This document shows, piece by piece, positions 51,855 through 59,895 of a DNA stretch of 64,000 bases (its first letter is position 1; the number at the start of each line of letters is the position of its first letter). The notes below the pieces were generated by a model. It ran no database searches. It saw nothing but the letters and a program-made list of their open reading frames with translations, and was not told the DNA's origin. A program made the position numbers and the translations under genes. Origin of the DNA: G963677915 sp963677915 (lineage in GTDB: Bacteria > Bacillota > Clostridia > Lachnospirales > Vallitaleaceae); NCBI GenBank assembly GCA_963677915.2, contig CAXXGE010000041.1, positions 1 through 64,000 on the forward strand, in the 5' to 3' direction.

Positions 51855-52877
51855 TCAATCGCCGTTGATTTTCCGCCATCCTTCAGAATGGGTGGTCACA
51901 TTGAACTTGAGGACCATGTCCTTGTCCCGCCAAAAAACCACATTGTATCTCGAGTTAACCGCCGAAGCCAAAAGTGCGCTCTCTACAGATGCTAGCAGCG
52001 CCGATATCTTTAAGCTTCCCTTCGCTTCCGTCTGCACCTTCCGGTGGGCCTTTTCATCGGACATGATTTCAGCAACCGGTTCGAATGGGCGGTCGCACTT
52101 CATCTCTTCCTTGAAGTCTTCCCAGACAGCCCACATCAGTTCCTCCAGCTCTTCGCCGGGAAAGACGACCTTCAGGCCGATCTCTTTCGCCTCCCGCCGG
52201 CTGACTGCGTATCCGTGATGGAAATAGGCGGTATTGAGCGTCTTTGCGACAGCTGCCGCCTCCTCCTTGTTTTCCATATGGCCTTCCAGCATCCTTTCGC
52301 TCAGCGACAGGGATAGCTGCTGGCTCCGTTTGGCCCTGCCGATCGGCAGCGGACCGACAGCTTCCGCAAGTGCATTGAAGGCAGTTGTCAGATGCATCTG
52401 CTCCGTGATGCCCACATCGTTCACGACGAAGTCTATGTAGTTGCGTATGTCTTCCGAGCTGAACTGAATGCCGCTGCGCTTGCCGTCCTTGCCCTCCCCC
52501 GGAATCCTCAGCTGAGGATCCACAGGTCCCAGGTTGGAAAAGGGGTGCATGACGATTTCGTCCGCGCCGAGAGCGAGAATCGTGGCTGCACTGTAGGCAA
52601 CATAGGGCACCAGCACATTGATTCGGTCGAACCGCTCTCTCAGGATGCTGATGATCCGCTGGGCCGTGATCGGATCCCCGCCGTTGCTGATAATCAGAAA
52701 GTCGACAGCCCTTCGCTCCTTGGGAATCAGCCTGACCTGGTCGATAATTTCAAGAATGGCATCTCCCGCCATATGCGTACTGAGGTTCGGCCTCGTGGAT
52801 GTGACATAGACAATGAGCGGATTGCCCCTGCTGGCTTCCAACTGACTGTATAGTTCCTTCCTAATCCCGTATCCCAT
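51855..52877 (-). CDS. Serine dehydrogenase proteinase-type ClpP-fold protein
   Basis: 340 residues. ClpP/SppA-like fold of the SDH_protease group: VDFLIISNGGDPITAQRIIS forms the oxyanion region, and the nucleophile serine is probably in VPYVAYSAATILALGADEIVMHPFSNLGPVDPQL, followed by the strongly conserved GPVDPQ. No signal peptide. Known members are annotated as serine proteinases of unclear target, sometimes linked to membrane-protein or signal-peptide turnover. AGGAGGAG site before the ATG; its upstream region is shared with the promoter that now drives the IscB element. Confidence 0.85.
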   Translation of the reverse strand: MGYGIRKELYSQLEASRGNPLIVYVTSTRPNLSTHMAGDAILEIIDQVRLIPKERRAVDFLIISNGGDPITAQRIISILRERFDRINVLVPYVAYSAATILALGADEIVMHPFSNLGPVDPQLRIPGEGKDGKRSGIQFSSEDIRNYIDFVVNDVGITEQMHLTTAFNALAEAVGPLPIGRAKRSQQLSLSLSERMLEGHMENKEEAAAVAKTLNTAYFHHGYAVSRREAKEIGLKVVFPGEELEELMWAVWEDFKEEMKCDRPFEPVAEIMSDEKAHRKVQTEAKGSLKISALLASVESALLASAVNSRYNVVFWRDKDMVLKFNVTTHSEGWRKINGD

Positions 52878-52915
52878 GCTTCTCCTCCTCCTTACTTCGA
52901 TTTTACGCTATTGTA

Positions 52916-52945
52916 TTGGCGTTCGCAAGGCAATCGTATTATAAT
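52916..52945 (+). promoter_or_regulatory. Promoter upstream of the IscB element
   Basis: TTGGCG (52916-52921), 18 bases, TATAAT (52940-52945). Start expected near 52952. A good AGGAAGGAGA ribosome site follows at 52968-52977 with no start codon at proper distance, which fits a host promoter and leader cut off from its gene by the IscB element. Confidence 0.75.
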
Positions 52946-52984
52946 ATAAATATGGGAATGTAAATATAGGAAGGAGATTGATAT

Positions 52985-53265
52985 TCAGTCAATAACCCGT
53001 CACTTACGCCACAGGCGATGAAGTGGGGGCTTGTTTAGGCAAGTCCTTGTTGACTAGACTAAGCACTACGCGTGCTACGTTGCTTGTGTCATAACACCTT
53101 GGGGTGTATAGCCTAGCCCCTCGCTCTGTTCCGGTATATTAAAAGTCCTGATGGGTAGGGACGGTGTGTATCGGCTGACAAGCACTTGCAACATTGTCGA
53201 AGGCTACATGACTGGCACGGTCCGCCGTGTTTCAGACTTGACGCGACTGAGCGTTGGAAAGGAGT
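52985..53265 (+). ncRNA. Candidate omegaRNA (HEARO RNA) of IscB
   Basis: About 280 bases directly upstream of iscB with dense secondary structure and no ORF. Visible stems: ccc/ggg plus cactt/aagtg plus gcc/ggc (52996-53028); cttg/caag (53030-53043); aagca/tgctt (53061-53085); acacc/ggtgt (53094-53107); gtcc/ggac (53145-53162); cacgg/ccgtg (53216-53229). ggggct at 53026-53031 can also pair with agcccc at 53115-53120, a possible pseudoknot. IscB proteins use an RNA encoded just 5' of the ORF, with the guide at its 5' end taken from the flanking DNA; here the guide would be host sequence around 52965-52990. Exact ends unknown. Confidence 0.75.
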
Positions 53266-53269
53266 GCCT

Positions 53270-54387
53270 ATGGTTTATATACTGAGCAAAAGCAACCAAC
53301 CCTTGATGCCTACACATAGGCACGGCAAAGTCCGTAGGTTGTTGAGGGACAAAAAAGCGGTTGTCGTCAAACGGGAACCGTTCACAATCCGCTTGCTGTA
53401 TGATACAACGGCCTATACCGAAGACTTGGTGCTGGGCGTCGATGCAGGCAGCAAGACCGTTGGTGTCAGTGTCTCCTCGGAACAGAAGGAATACTATGCG
53501 TCGGAAGTGATGCTTAGAAACGACATAGTGAAGCTGCTCGCGGCCAGACGGCAGAACAGACGCAGCCGAAGGAACCGGTTAAGGTACCGGAAACCACGAT
53601 TCAGCAACCGGGTCAAGTCAAGACAAAAAGGCTGGCTTGCGCCCTCCATAGAGCATAAGATACAGTCGCATATCAGTATCATCAAGCAGGTGATGGATAT
53701 CCTGCCGGTCAAGAAGATCGTCGTGGAAACAGCTTCCTTCGATATCCAGAAAATCAAGAACCCGGACATAGAGGGCGTTCAGTATCAGCAAGGCGAACAG
53801 TTGGGGTTCTGGAATGTCCGTGAGTACGTACTGTTTCGGGACAACCACACTTGCCGACACTGCAAAGGCAAGTCCAGGGATAACATCCTCAATGTCCACC
53901 ATATCGTTAGCAGGCAGATCGGCGGCGACGCACCAGGAAACCTGATTACCCTTTGCGAAACCTGCCACCAGAAGCACCACCGGGAAGGGCTTGAACTTAA
54001 GACAGGCAAACCAAAGCGGCTGAATGATGCTGCGTTCATGGGGATAATGCGGTGGACCTTCTATAACCGGCTTAAGGAGTTGTATCCGTATTTGGAAGTC
54101 AAAAACACCTACGGCTACATCACCAAAAACACGAGAATCCGCAATGGATTGCAGAAGAGTCATGCGGTTGATGCCTTGTGTATTGCCGGGCACCCTATGT
54201 GGTCAAAGGCTACAGGCTGTTTGACAAGGTGCGTTTTGGCAAGCAAGAAGCATTTATCTTCGGCCGGCGGGCTACAGGCTATTTTGACATAAGGGAGCTG
54301 GATGGCACGGTTATACACCGAAGTGTCAGCAGCAAGAAACTAAAGCTTCTCCAAACGAGAGGCAGTTATTTGACTGAAAGGAGGTAG
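53270..54387 (+). CDS. iscB: IscB RNA-guided nuclease, frameshifted near its end
   Basis: From the ATG at 53270 (AAAGGAG site). Domains: PLMP motif (residues 11-14), RuvC-I with Asp58 in LGVDAGSKTVGV, arginine-rich bridge helix (about 92-116), RuvC-II with Glu153 in VVETASFD, HNH with zinc cysteines 195/198/229/232 and catalytic His at about 210-211, RuvC-III with His298 and Asp301 in KSHAVDALC. All catalytic residues are present. After residue about 309 the frame shifts: with one more C in the CCC run at 54192-54194 the protein continues GYRLFDKVRFGKQEAFIFGRR to a stop at 54387, about 372 residues in all. As read, translation instead stops at 54292 with a foreign tail. IscB is the ancestor group of Cas9. 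Confidence 0.9.
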
Positions 54388-54436
54388 GCAATTCCTCTCA
54401 CCACCTAAGAGGTGGGAGTATCCTTGCCGAAAAATT

Positions 54437-55636
54437 ATGAACTTCAGTAAAATCAGACCAGGGAGAAAACTGACATTCGTCGCCGCGCTGATCCTCCTGC
54501 TGACTGCCGCACTGTCTACGGCGGTCTTTGCATCACCCACCACCTTCAGAGGCGGCTCGATGCAGCTCGATGCAGGGCAGGTGCTTGACGGCATGGGATT
54601 CTTCGCCGGCTCCAACATCAGGGTCGACGGGACTGTGAACGGCACGACTTTTGCAACCGGACAGACCATCGTCGTCACCGGTGACATCAACGGCGACCTT
54701 TTCGTCGCAGGGCAGACAATCAACATCTCAGGTACGGTCAGCGGCAACATATACACGGCTGGCCAGGGCATCGTCATCGGCGGCCAGACGGCAGGGGACG
54801 CATTCCTTGCCGGACAGGATATCCGCATCGAGAATGGTGCTACCATCGGTAGAGACGTTACCGTTGCAGGCGCTGTGATCGGCCTTGAAGGAATGGTAGG
54901 CAGGGACATGAACGGCGGCGCTGCAGAAGTATACATCAACGGCACCATCGGTCGGAATGTCAACCTTGAGGTTGATAAGCTGGACGTCGCTGGCACGGCT
55001 GTCATCGGCGGCGACCTTGCCTACAAGAGTCCGAAGGAAGGCAGGTTCGCACCCGGATCAACCATCAAGGGCCGCACCGACTATACTTACGTGGACAGGA
55101 CCGAACAGAGACCTGAGCCTTCGCCGTTCAGGAAATATTTCTGGAAACTCCTCGGAATCGGCAGCGCGCTTCTGATCTGGCTCGCCATGAGACTTTGGAA
55201 ACCGGCCTTCTGGTCCGGTACCTCCGACAGGATCTACACCCAGCCGCTCAGGACCCTCGGCACAGGCGCCCTCGTCCTTATCGTCACACCGATCGCCCTT
55301 ATCCTGCTGATGGTGACGGTCATCGGCATACCCCTTGCCGTGCTGTCGGGTATCATGTATGGTGTAGCCATCTTCCTCTCGAAGATCGTTGTCGCTGCTT
55401 TTCTTGCCTACTGGGCGACGAAAGCACTCGGATGGCACGAAATCCATCTGGGTGTCTGGCTGTTCCTGCTGGGTTATGTTGTCATCACGCTGCTGCGGCT
55501 GATTCCGTATTTCGGCGCCGTGCTGCAGCTATTCATCATCTTCTTTGGACTGGGCGCGCTTTTCAGTTTGGCTTTCAAGAAAAAACCGCCAGTTCCTGAA
55601 GTGCCAGAAGAGGAACCGATTTCACCCACTGACTGA
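54437..55636 (+). CDS. Bactofilin-like polymer-forming membrane protein
   Basis: 399 residues. Signal peptide/first helix (LTFVAALILLLTAALSTAVFA), then a right-handed beta-helix of short hydrophobic Gly/Asn repeats (about 40-190: NIRVDGTVNGTTFATGQTI, VTGDINGDLFVAGQTINIS and so on), as in polymer-forming cytoskeletal proteins, then three or four membrane helices (about 235-390) and an acidic Pro-rich tail. The beta-helix is outside the membrane, unlike cytosolic bactofilins. No ribosome site precedes its ATG; the best one lies 1.4 kb upstream, beyond the IscB element. Confidence 0.85.
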   Translation: MNFSKIRPGRKLTFVAALILLLTAALSTAVFASPTTFRGGSMQLDAGQVLDGMGFFAGSNIRVDGTVNGTTFATGQTIVVTGDINGDLFVAGQTINISGTVSGNIYTAGQGIVIGGQTAGDAFLAGQDIRIENGATIGRDVTVAGAVIGLEGMVGRDMNGGAAEVYINGTIGRNVNLEVDKLDVAGTAVIGGDLAYKSPKEGRFAPGSTIKGRTDYTYVDRTEQRPEPSPFRKYFWKLLGIGSALLIWLAMRLWKPAFWSGTSDRIYTQPLRTLGTGALVLIVTPIALILLMVTVIGIPLAVLSGIMYGVAIFLSKIVVAAFLAYWATKALGWHEIHLGVWLFLLGYVVITLLRLIPYFGAVLQLFIIFFGLGALFSLAFKKKPPVPEVPEEEPISPTD

Positions 55637-55664
55637 CAAACGAATTGACACCAATTAAGCAACA

Positions 55665-55702
55665 GGAGCTTCGAATAAGCCGACAAGGCGTTTCGAAGCT
55701 CC
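55665..55702. terminator. Bidirectional terminator
   Basis: Stem ggagcttcgaa / ttcgaagctcc with a 16-base loop, then attttctttt on plus. Lies between the bactofilin-like gene (plus) and the small unknown gene (minus). Confidence 0.8.
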
Positions 55703-55747
55703 ATTTTCTTTTCAATATATTATTTCCATTGCGTTTCCAGGACGTAG

Positions 55748-56053
55748 TCATCCTAATTTCAGCAAGTCTTCAAGCTTTTCGTAGCCTTCGCCGTTGAATA
55801 CATACCGCTGCATCTCATCGTTCACCTCGACCGTAATCAAGCCGATCATCTGTCCCGCTTTCTTCCTGAAAGACATCGGAAGCGCGCCGAAATGCTGGGT
55901 CCTGTATGGGGTATCGATGAAATCTCCACCTATCGTACGGATAGAACGGAGAAAGTTCAGGATATTGAATTCGATTTCGTCCTCGACTGAGTGCTCTTCA
56001 GAATTATATAGTTCACCCAGCAGCTGCATCCATCTCTCTTCCGTATACCTCAT
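55748..56053 (-). CDS. Small protein of unknown function
   Basis: About 101 residues from the ATG at 56053 (AGGTGAG site; a GTG nine bases earlier overlaps the previous stop). Acidic helical N-terminal half (RWMQLLGELYNSEEHSVEDEIEF) and a beta-rich C-terminal half with EVNDEMQRYVFNGEGYEKLEDL. No recognised domain, no membrane segment. Follows the TPR-like membrane protein gene within six bases, so the two are surely cotranscribed. Confidence 0.7.
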   Translation of the reverse strand: MRYTEERWMQLLGELYNSEEHSVEDEIEFNILNFLRSIRTIGGDFIDTPYRTQHFGALPMSFRKKAGQMIGLITVEVNDEMQRYVFNGEGYEKLEDLLKLG

Positions 56054-56058
56054 ACAGC

Positions 56059-56982
56059 TCACCTGATACCTTTCATCATTTCCATGAATGCCTGCGTGTT
56101 TCTAATGTTGTCAAAATCCGGATCTTCCTGCGCTCTGGCAATCCTGTCCGTACTAAGCTCAAAGGATCGCTTCAAATAGTAAAGACAGTCTTCTATATTA
56201 TTATAGTTCTCATGGGTTTCGGAGAGTATCGAAATCGTACAGGCAAGGTTGTAGTAACACAGGGCCAGCTTTTCAATGTTGTCTGTCTTGCCATCCAGCA
56301 GCGTGCCGTTATAGAACAGGGCTGCAGCCAGTTCATAGTCGTCTTGATTGTAGTAAGCAATGCCCACTTCATTCAGGGCTGCCACATCTTCGGTATCAAG
56401 GCCCTTGTCGTACTCTGGTACTTCCTCGAGGGGAAGGAATTGTATGCTGTCACCCGCCGCACTGAAGACAACTCCACTGCTGTCAAACAAATAAACGCCT
56501 GAGACCGTGTAGTTGTCGTCACGCATTTCTATTTCATACAGGACGTATTGAACGGCAGAATCCTCATAGACTTCCTTCACAGAGACATTGAGCCTCTCAC
56601 TGTTCACTGTGAATCCGCCTATGACACATGCCACAAGTTCATGGCCTTCTCTATTGATATGCTCATGACAGTAAAGCTTCATGAAATTCACCAGCGCTGA
56701 GTCCTTCACGACTTCCATCGTATTCTGAACACTGGCAAACATCGTCGGGTCGACTGTGATCTCGAGCTTCCTGGTCACGGGCACCTGTACTTGTTCCTGC
56801 TCCTGCATTTCTTCTTCAGGTACTTTAATCTCTTCTGGCGTCCAGGTATCTTCTTCCTGAACCGGACTGTCAGCAAGCCTTCTCGGCATGAATTCCACAA
56901 GCAGTGCCATGGCAATTATAATCAATGTGGTGGCAACGTAAATCATGATCATCGTTCGCTCGTTGATTTGAAAAGATTTCAT
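56059..56982 (-). CDS. Membrane-anchored protein with TPR-like C-terminus
   Basis: 307 residues. One N-terminal helix (MIMIYVATTLIIIAMALLVEF), an acidic Glu/Pro/Gln-rich linker, an extracellular beta-rich domain (about 70-190) and a C-terminal helical part (about 200-300) with TPR-like pairs (NEVGIAYYNQDDYELAAALFYNG; KLALCYYNLACTISILSE). Function unknown. It starts the short operon with the 101-residue protein and lies just downstream of the polysaccharide genes. Confidence 0.7.
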   Translation of the reverse strand: MKSFQINERTMIMIYVATTLIIIAMALLVEFMPRRLADSPVQEEDTWTPEEIKVPEEEMQEQEQVQVPVTRKLEITVDPTMFASVQNTMEVVKDSALVNFMKLYCHEHINREGHELVACVIGGFTVNSERLNVSVKEVYEDSAVQYVLYEIEMRDDNYTVSGVYLFDSSGVVFSAAGDSIQFLPLEEVPEYDKGLDTEDVAALNEVGIAYYNQDDYELAAALFYNGTLLDGKTDNIEKLALCYYNLACTISILSETHENYNNIEDCLYYLKRSFELSTDRIARAQEDPDFDNIRNTQAFMEMMKGIR

Positions 56983-57045
56983 TAATCCGCCCCCCCGAAC
57001 ATAATTAGCGTTTGCCTCTATTATACCTTATTAGAAGACTTCCGT

Positions 57046-57972
57046 CTAATAATACCCCAAAATTCCCATCCTTTCATAGACGGCATGGCCCATGACGGTA
57101 TAGCCGTATGAATTGAAGTGCAGTCTATCATACAAAAGGCTTGGGGGCATGGCTCCTGATTCGATTGCCTTTTCATCATCTGCTGTAGCTTCAAGTCCCA
57201 CCAGCTGCATGCCATTGGCGCCAATGAATTCCCGGAGATTGATGTAATGGTCCCCGAACGCCTCCAAGAAGGCGCTTTCAATGCCCGCGGAACTGCTGGC
57301 TGATCCTATGGTGAATCCCAGGACCAAATACTGCTCCTGATTGCCGTAAGTGCCTATGATGGCATTAATCTGCGCTACTAAATCGTCAGCATCTTGATAG
57401 CCGCCGTTTTCCCCGATATAAATGACAGGCATATAGTCTCGGTACATTGAAAGAGACGACGGCATGCTTTCCGCATCCGTCGGAATTGCACCTGCCCGGC
57501 CAGCGATGGTGATGGCTTTTTCCCCAAGGACGCCTGCATTGATGACTGGGATGTCAAGGCCGTTTCCCTCTATCAACTCCTGCAGCACACCCGGATATGT
57601 CGTGCCATCGCCACCGACACCTTCGGTCAGGCCGTCTCCCCAGCAAATGATGCCAGGCGGGCTGGCAGCTGCCGACAGCTGTTTCAAAATCTCATCCAGC
57701 CGGATCTGCTGTTTCTCCAATTGCAGGCTGGCAGCGTTTGTTTCCCGCTCAAATCTCAACAGTTTATAATTCAGCTGCTGCCAGGCTTCGTCTTCTATCT
57801 TCCTCTGTTCAGCACACTTTTTGTCATACTCCGCCATCAGTGTTTGAGCTTTGACGTCTTGCTGATAGTGTGTAATTTTCAGAAGAGCGACAAGCCCAAT
57901 GGCCAACACAATAGACAGAAGCATCAGGATCCTGTTCGTATCGTATCTCCCGTATTTCTTGAATATGTTCAT
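57046..57972 (-). CDS. Membrane-anchored SGNH/GDSL-type hydrolase
   Basis: About 308 residues from the ATG at 57972 (GGGGGG site; the longer ORF starts inside the preceding gene). One N-terminal helix (NRILMLLSIVLAIGLVALLKI), a coiled-coil stalk (about 38-95) and an extracellular SGNH domain. The catalytic serine position is occupied by Gly in CWGDGLTEGVGG (normally GDS), while the C-terminal DRLHFNSYGY keeps the Asp and His. The missing Ser makes its activity doubtful. At the end of the polysaccharide cluster, it may modify or bind acylated glycans. Confidence 0.78.
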   Translation of the reverse strand: MNIFKKYGRYDTNRILMLLSIVLAIGLVALLKITHYQQDVKAQTLMAEYDKKCAEQRKIEDEAWQQLNYKLLRFERETNAASLQLEKQQIRLDEILKQLSAAASPPGIICWGDGLTEGVGGDGTTYPGVLQELIEGNGLDIPVINAGVLGEKAITIAGRAGAIPTDAESMPSSLSMYRDYMPVIYIGENGGYQDADDLVAQINAIIGTYGNQEQYLVLGFTIGSASSSAGIESAFLEAFGDHYINLREFIGANGMQLVGLEATADDEKAIESGAMPPSLLYDRLHFNSYGYTVMGHAVYERMGILGYY

Positions 57973-57982
57973 CGCGTCCCCC

Positions 57983-59857
57983 CTATGCGCTGCAGTTCTC
58001 CTCCTCTTTATAGGTACAGATACATCGTTTGAGCTCTTCCTTGATGTCGCCGTTCTTCTGCAGCACTGCATCCAAGCGACTGAGCATGTCTATGATTTCT
58101 ACCATGCTGATATCCATCGGCCGTCCCACGAATATCTGCTGGAATGATGTGGCATCCAGACCCTCTTCTGACATCAGCAGTTCCTCGAAGAGTTTCTCAC
58201 CCGGACGAAGGCCGGTATAGATGATTTCGACTTCCTCATCCGGTTCATAGCCGGAAAGCTTGATCATGTCCCTGGCCAGCTTGTCAATGCTAACGGGTTC
58301 TCCCATATCAAGCACAAAAATTTCACCTCCCTTAGCCATGCTGGCCGACTGGAGTACGAGCTGTACCGCTTCTGGAATCGTCATGAAATAGCGTATGATA
58401 TCCTTGTGGGTGACCGTCACAGGCCCGCCGGCTGCAATCTGCTTCCTGAAGTGCGGGATGACACTGCCGTTCGATCCGAGCACGTTGCCAAAGCGCACCA
58501 GTGCGAATTCAGTTTCCGACTCCCTTGACTTGGCCTGTATGATCATCTCGCAAAACCTTTTTGTAGCACCCATGACATTGGTCGGATTGACCGCCTTGTC
58601 GGTGGAGATGAAGACAAATTTCTTTACACCTGCCTGATGGCTGGCGGTCACCACATTATAAGTGCCGAAGATGTTGTTCTTGACCGCCTCTTCAGGTGCA
58701 TCCTCCATCAGGGGTACATGCTTGTGGGCGGCCGCATGGAACACCGTATAAGGTTTAATACTGGAAAAAAGCCGCATCATTTTGGCCTCTTCCCTGATAT
58801 TGGCAATGATCGCTTCCACTTTAAGCTGCGGGTATTTGAGTTTAAGTTCCTGTTGTATGTCATAAGTATAATTCTCGCTGAAATCCAAGATATACAGCGT
58901 CTCAGGCCCAAAACTCGCTATCTGTCTGCACAGCTCCGATCCGATGGATCCGCCGCCGCCTGTGACCAGCACGCGCCTGCCTTTCAGGAAGGCTTCGATA
59001 CCTACAGGATCCAGCTGAATGGAAGGTCTGCCCAGTAGGTCTTCGATCTCGATAGGGCGAATATCCGTCAATGACACCCTGCCAGAAACAAGGTCTCTGA
59101 CACCAGGTATTTTTTTGACCGGCAGCCCTGTGGCTTTGCAAAGCTTGAAAATCCGCTTGGCTTCTGCACCTTCAAGATTCGAGATAGCCACGATGATATC
59201 CTTTATTTTCTTTTGGGATGCAATCCTCAGAATCTCGCTGCAACCGCCAACAACCGGGACACCCACCACGTAACGGTGCCATTTGCTGGGATCGTCGTCG
59301 AGTATCGCCACCGGATTGTATTTGGAGTGTCGATTCTCCTTGAGCTCCTTGACAATCAAAGCCCCTGCGTTGCCGGCGCCAATGACAAGCGTGCGATTAC
59401 GTTTTTTGATGCTCACTTCGCGCACCGCCATCCGCCGCATCAGCCTATAGGAGATGCGCATCCCACCAACAAAGGTGACATCCAGAAGAATGTTGATAGG
59501 ATAGATGCCACGGGGTACATTGAGTGCCATATCCCTTAAAACCGGAAGTCCGGTTCCCATTGTATTGATGAACAGAATGGCGACATTTCCGATGAAGGAG
59601 GCAAAGAACACTTTGCCGATCGCATCAAAGCTTGCATAGTACCAAATGCTCCTGTAGAGACCGAAAACATAGTAAACAGCAATTTTCAAAGGTATCGAGT
59701 ACAGGACCGTTCTCATGAAGACATCGATGTAACCGGGAGCAATCGTTGGGTTGAAACGGATCCAGTATGAAAGCCACGATGCAGTCAGTAGCAAGACTGC
59801 ATCAGCTAAAAAAAGCATGGCTATTATTGTAGATTTCTTGAGCAGCATTTTCGTCAT
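57983..59857 (-). CDS. Membrane UDP-GlcNAc 4,6-dehydratase type protein (PglF/CapD/WbpM family)
   Basis: About 624 residues from the ATG at 59857. Four N-terminal membrane helices (about 1-110), a CoA-binding-like Rossmann domain (LVIGAGNAGALIVKEL) and an extended SDR dehydratase domain with NAD motif VTGGGGSIGSELCRQI and STDKAVNPTNVMGATKR, where Met replaces the SDR tyrosine. That Met is a known mark of the WbpM/PglF subgroup. Makes 4-keto-6-deoxy sugars for surface glycans such as bacillosamine-type sugars. Upstream of the CpsB fusion protein and in the same direction. Confidence 0.9.
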   Translation of the reverse strand: MTKMLLKKSTIIAMLFLADAVLLLTASWLSYWIRFNPTIAPGYIDVFMRTVLYSIPLKIAVYYVFGLYRSIWYYASFDAIGKVFFASFIGNVAILFINTMGTGLPVLRDMALNVPRGIYPINILLDVTFVGGMRISYRLMRRMAVREVSIKKRNRTLVIGAGNAGALIVKELKENRHSKYNPVAILDDDPSKWHRYVVGVPVVGGCSEILRIASQKKIKDIIVAISNLEGAEAKRIFKLCKATGLPVKKIPGVRDLVSGRVSLTDIRPIEIEDLLGRPSIQLDPVGIEAFLKGRRVLVTGGGGSIGSELCRQIASFGPETLYILDFSENYTYDIQQELKLKYPQLKVEAIIANIREEAKMMRLFSSIKPYTVFHAAAHKHVPLMEDAPEEAVKNNIFGTYNVVTASHQAGVKKFVFISTDKAVNPTNVMGATKRFCEMIIQAKSRESETEFALVRFGNVLGSNGSVIPHFRKQIAAGGPVTVTHKDIIRYFMTIPEAVQLVLQSASMAKGGEIFVLDMGEPVSIDKLARDMIKLSGYEPDEEVEIIYTGLRPGEKLFEELLMSEEGLDATSFQQIFVGRPMDISMVEIIDMLSRLDAVLQKNGDIKEELKRCICTYKEEENCSA

Positions 59858-59895
59858 ATTAAGTACCACTCCCTAATAGGACCATCCCGTCCTAA

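Larger units (their letters stand above)
52985..54431 (+). mobile_element. IscB-omegaRNA (IS605-related, non-autonomous) element
   Basis: Contains, in order, a structured non-coding region, iscB and a right-end hairpin (ccacct aag aggtgg, 54401-54415) followed by gtatccttgccga, the kind of ending seen in IS200/IS605-group elements. There is no TnpA, so it depends on a transposase elsewhere. Left border (about 52985) and right border (about 54431) are estimated to within about 10 bases. It lies between a host promoter/ribosome site and a host ATG. Confidence 0.8.

Noticed and set aside
52985..53265. A small protein upstream of iscB (in-frame extension of the nuclease to 53186)
   Set aside because: The extension lacks a ribosome site and runs through strongly structured sequence; the ATG at 53270 has a good site and begins with the conserved PLMP-containing start.
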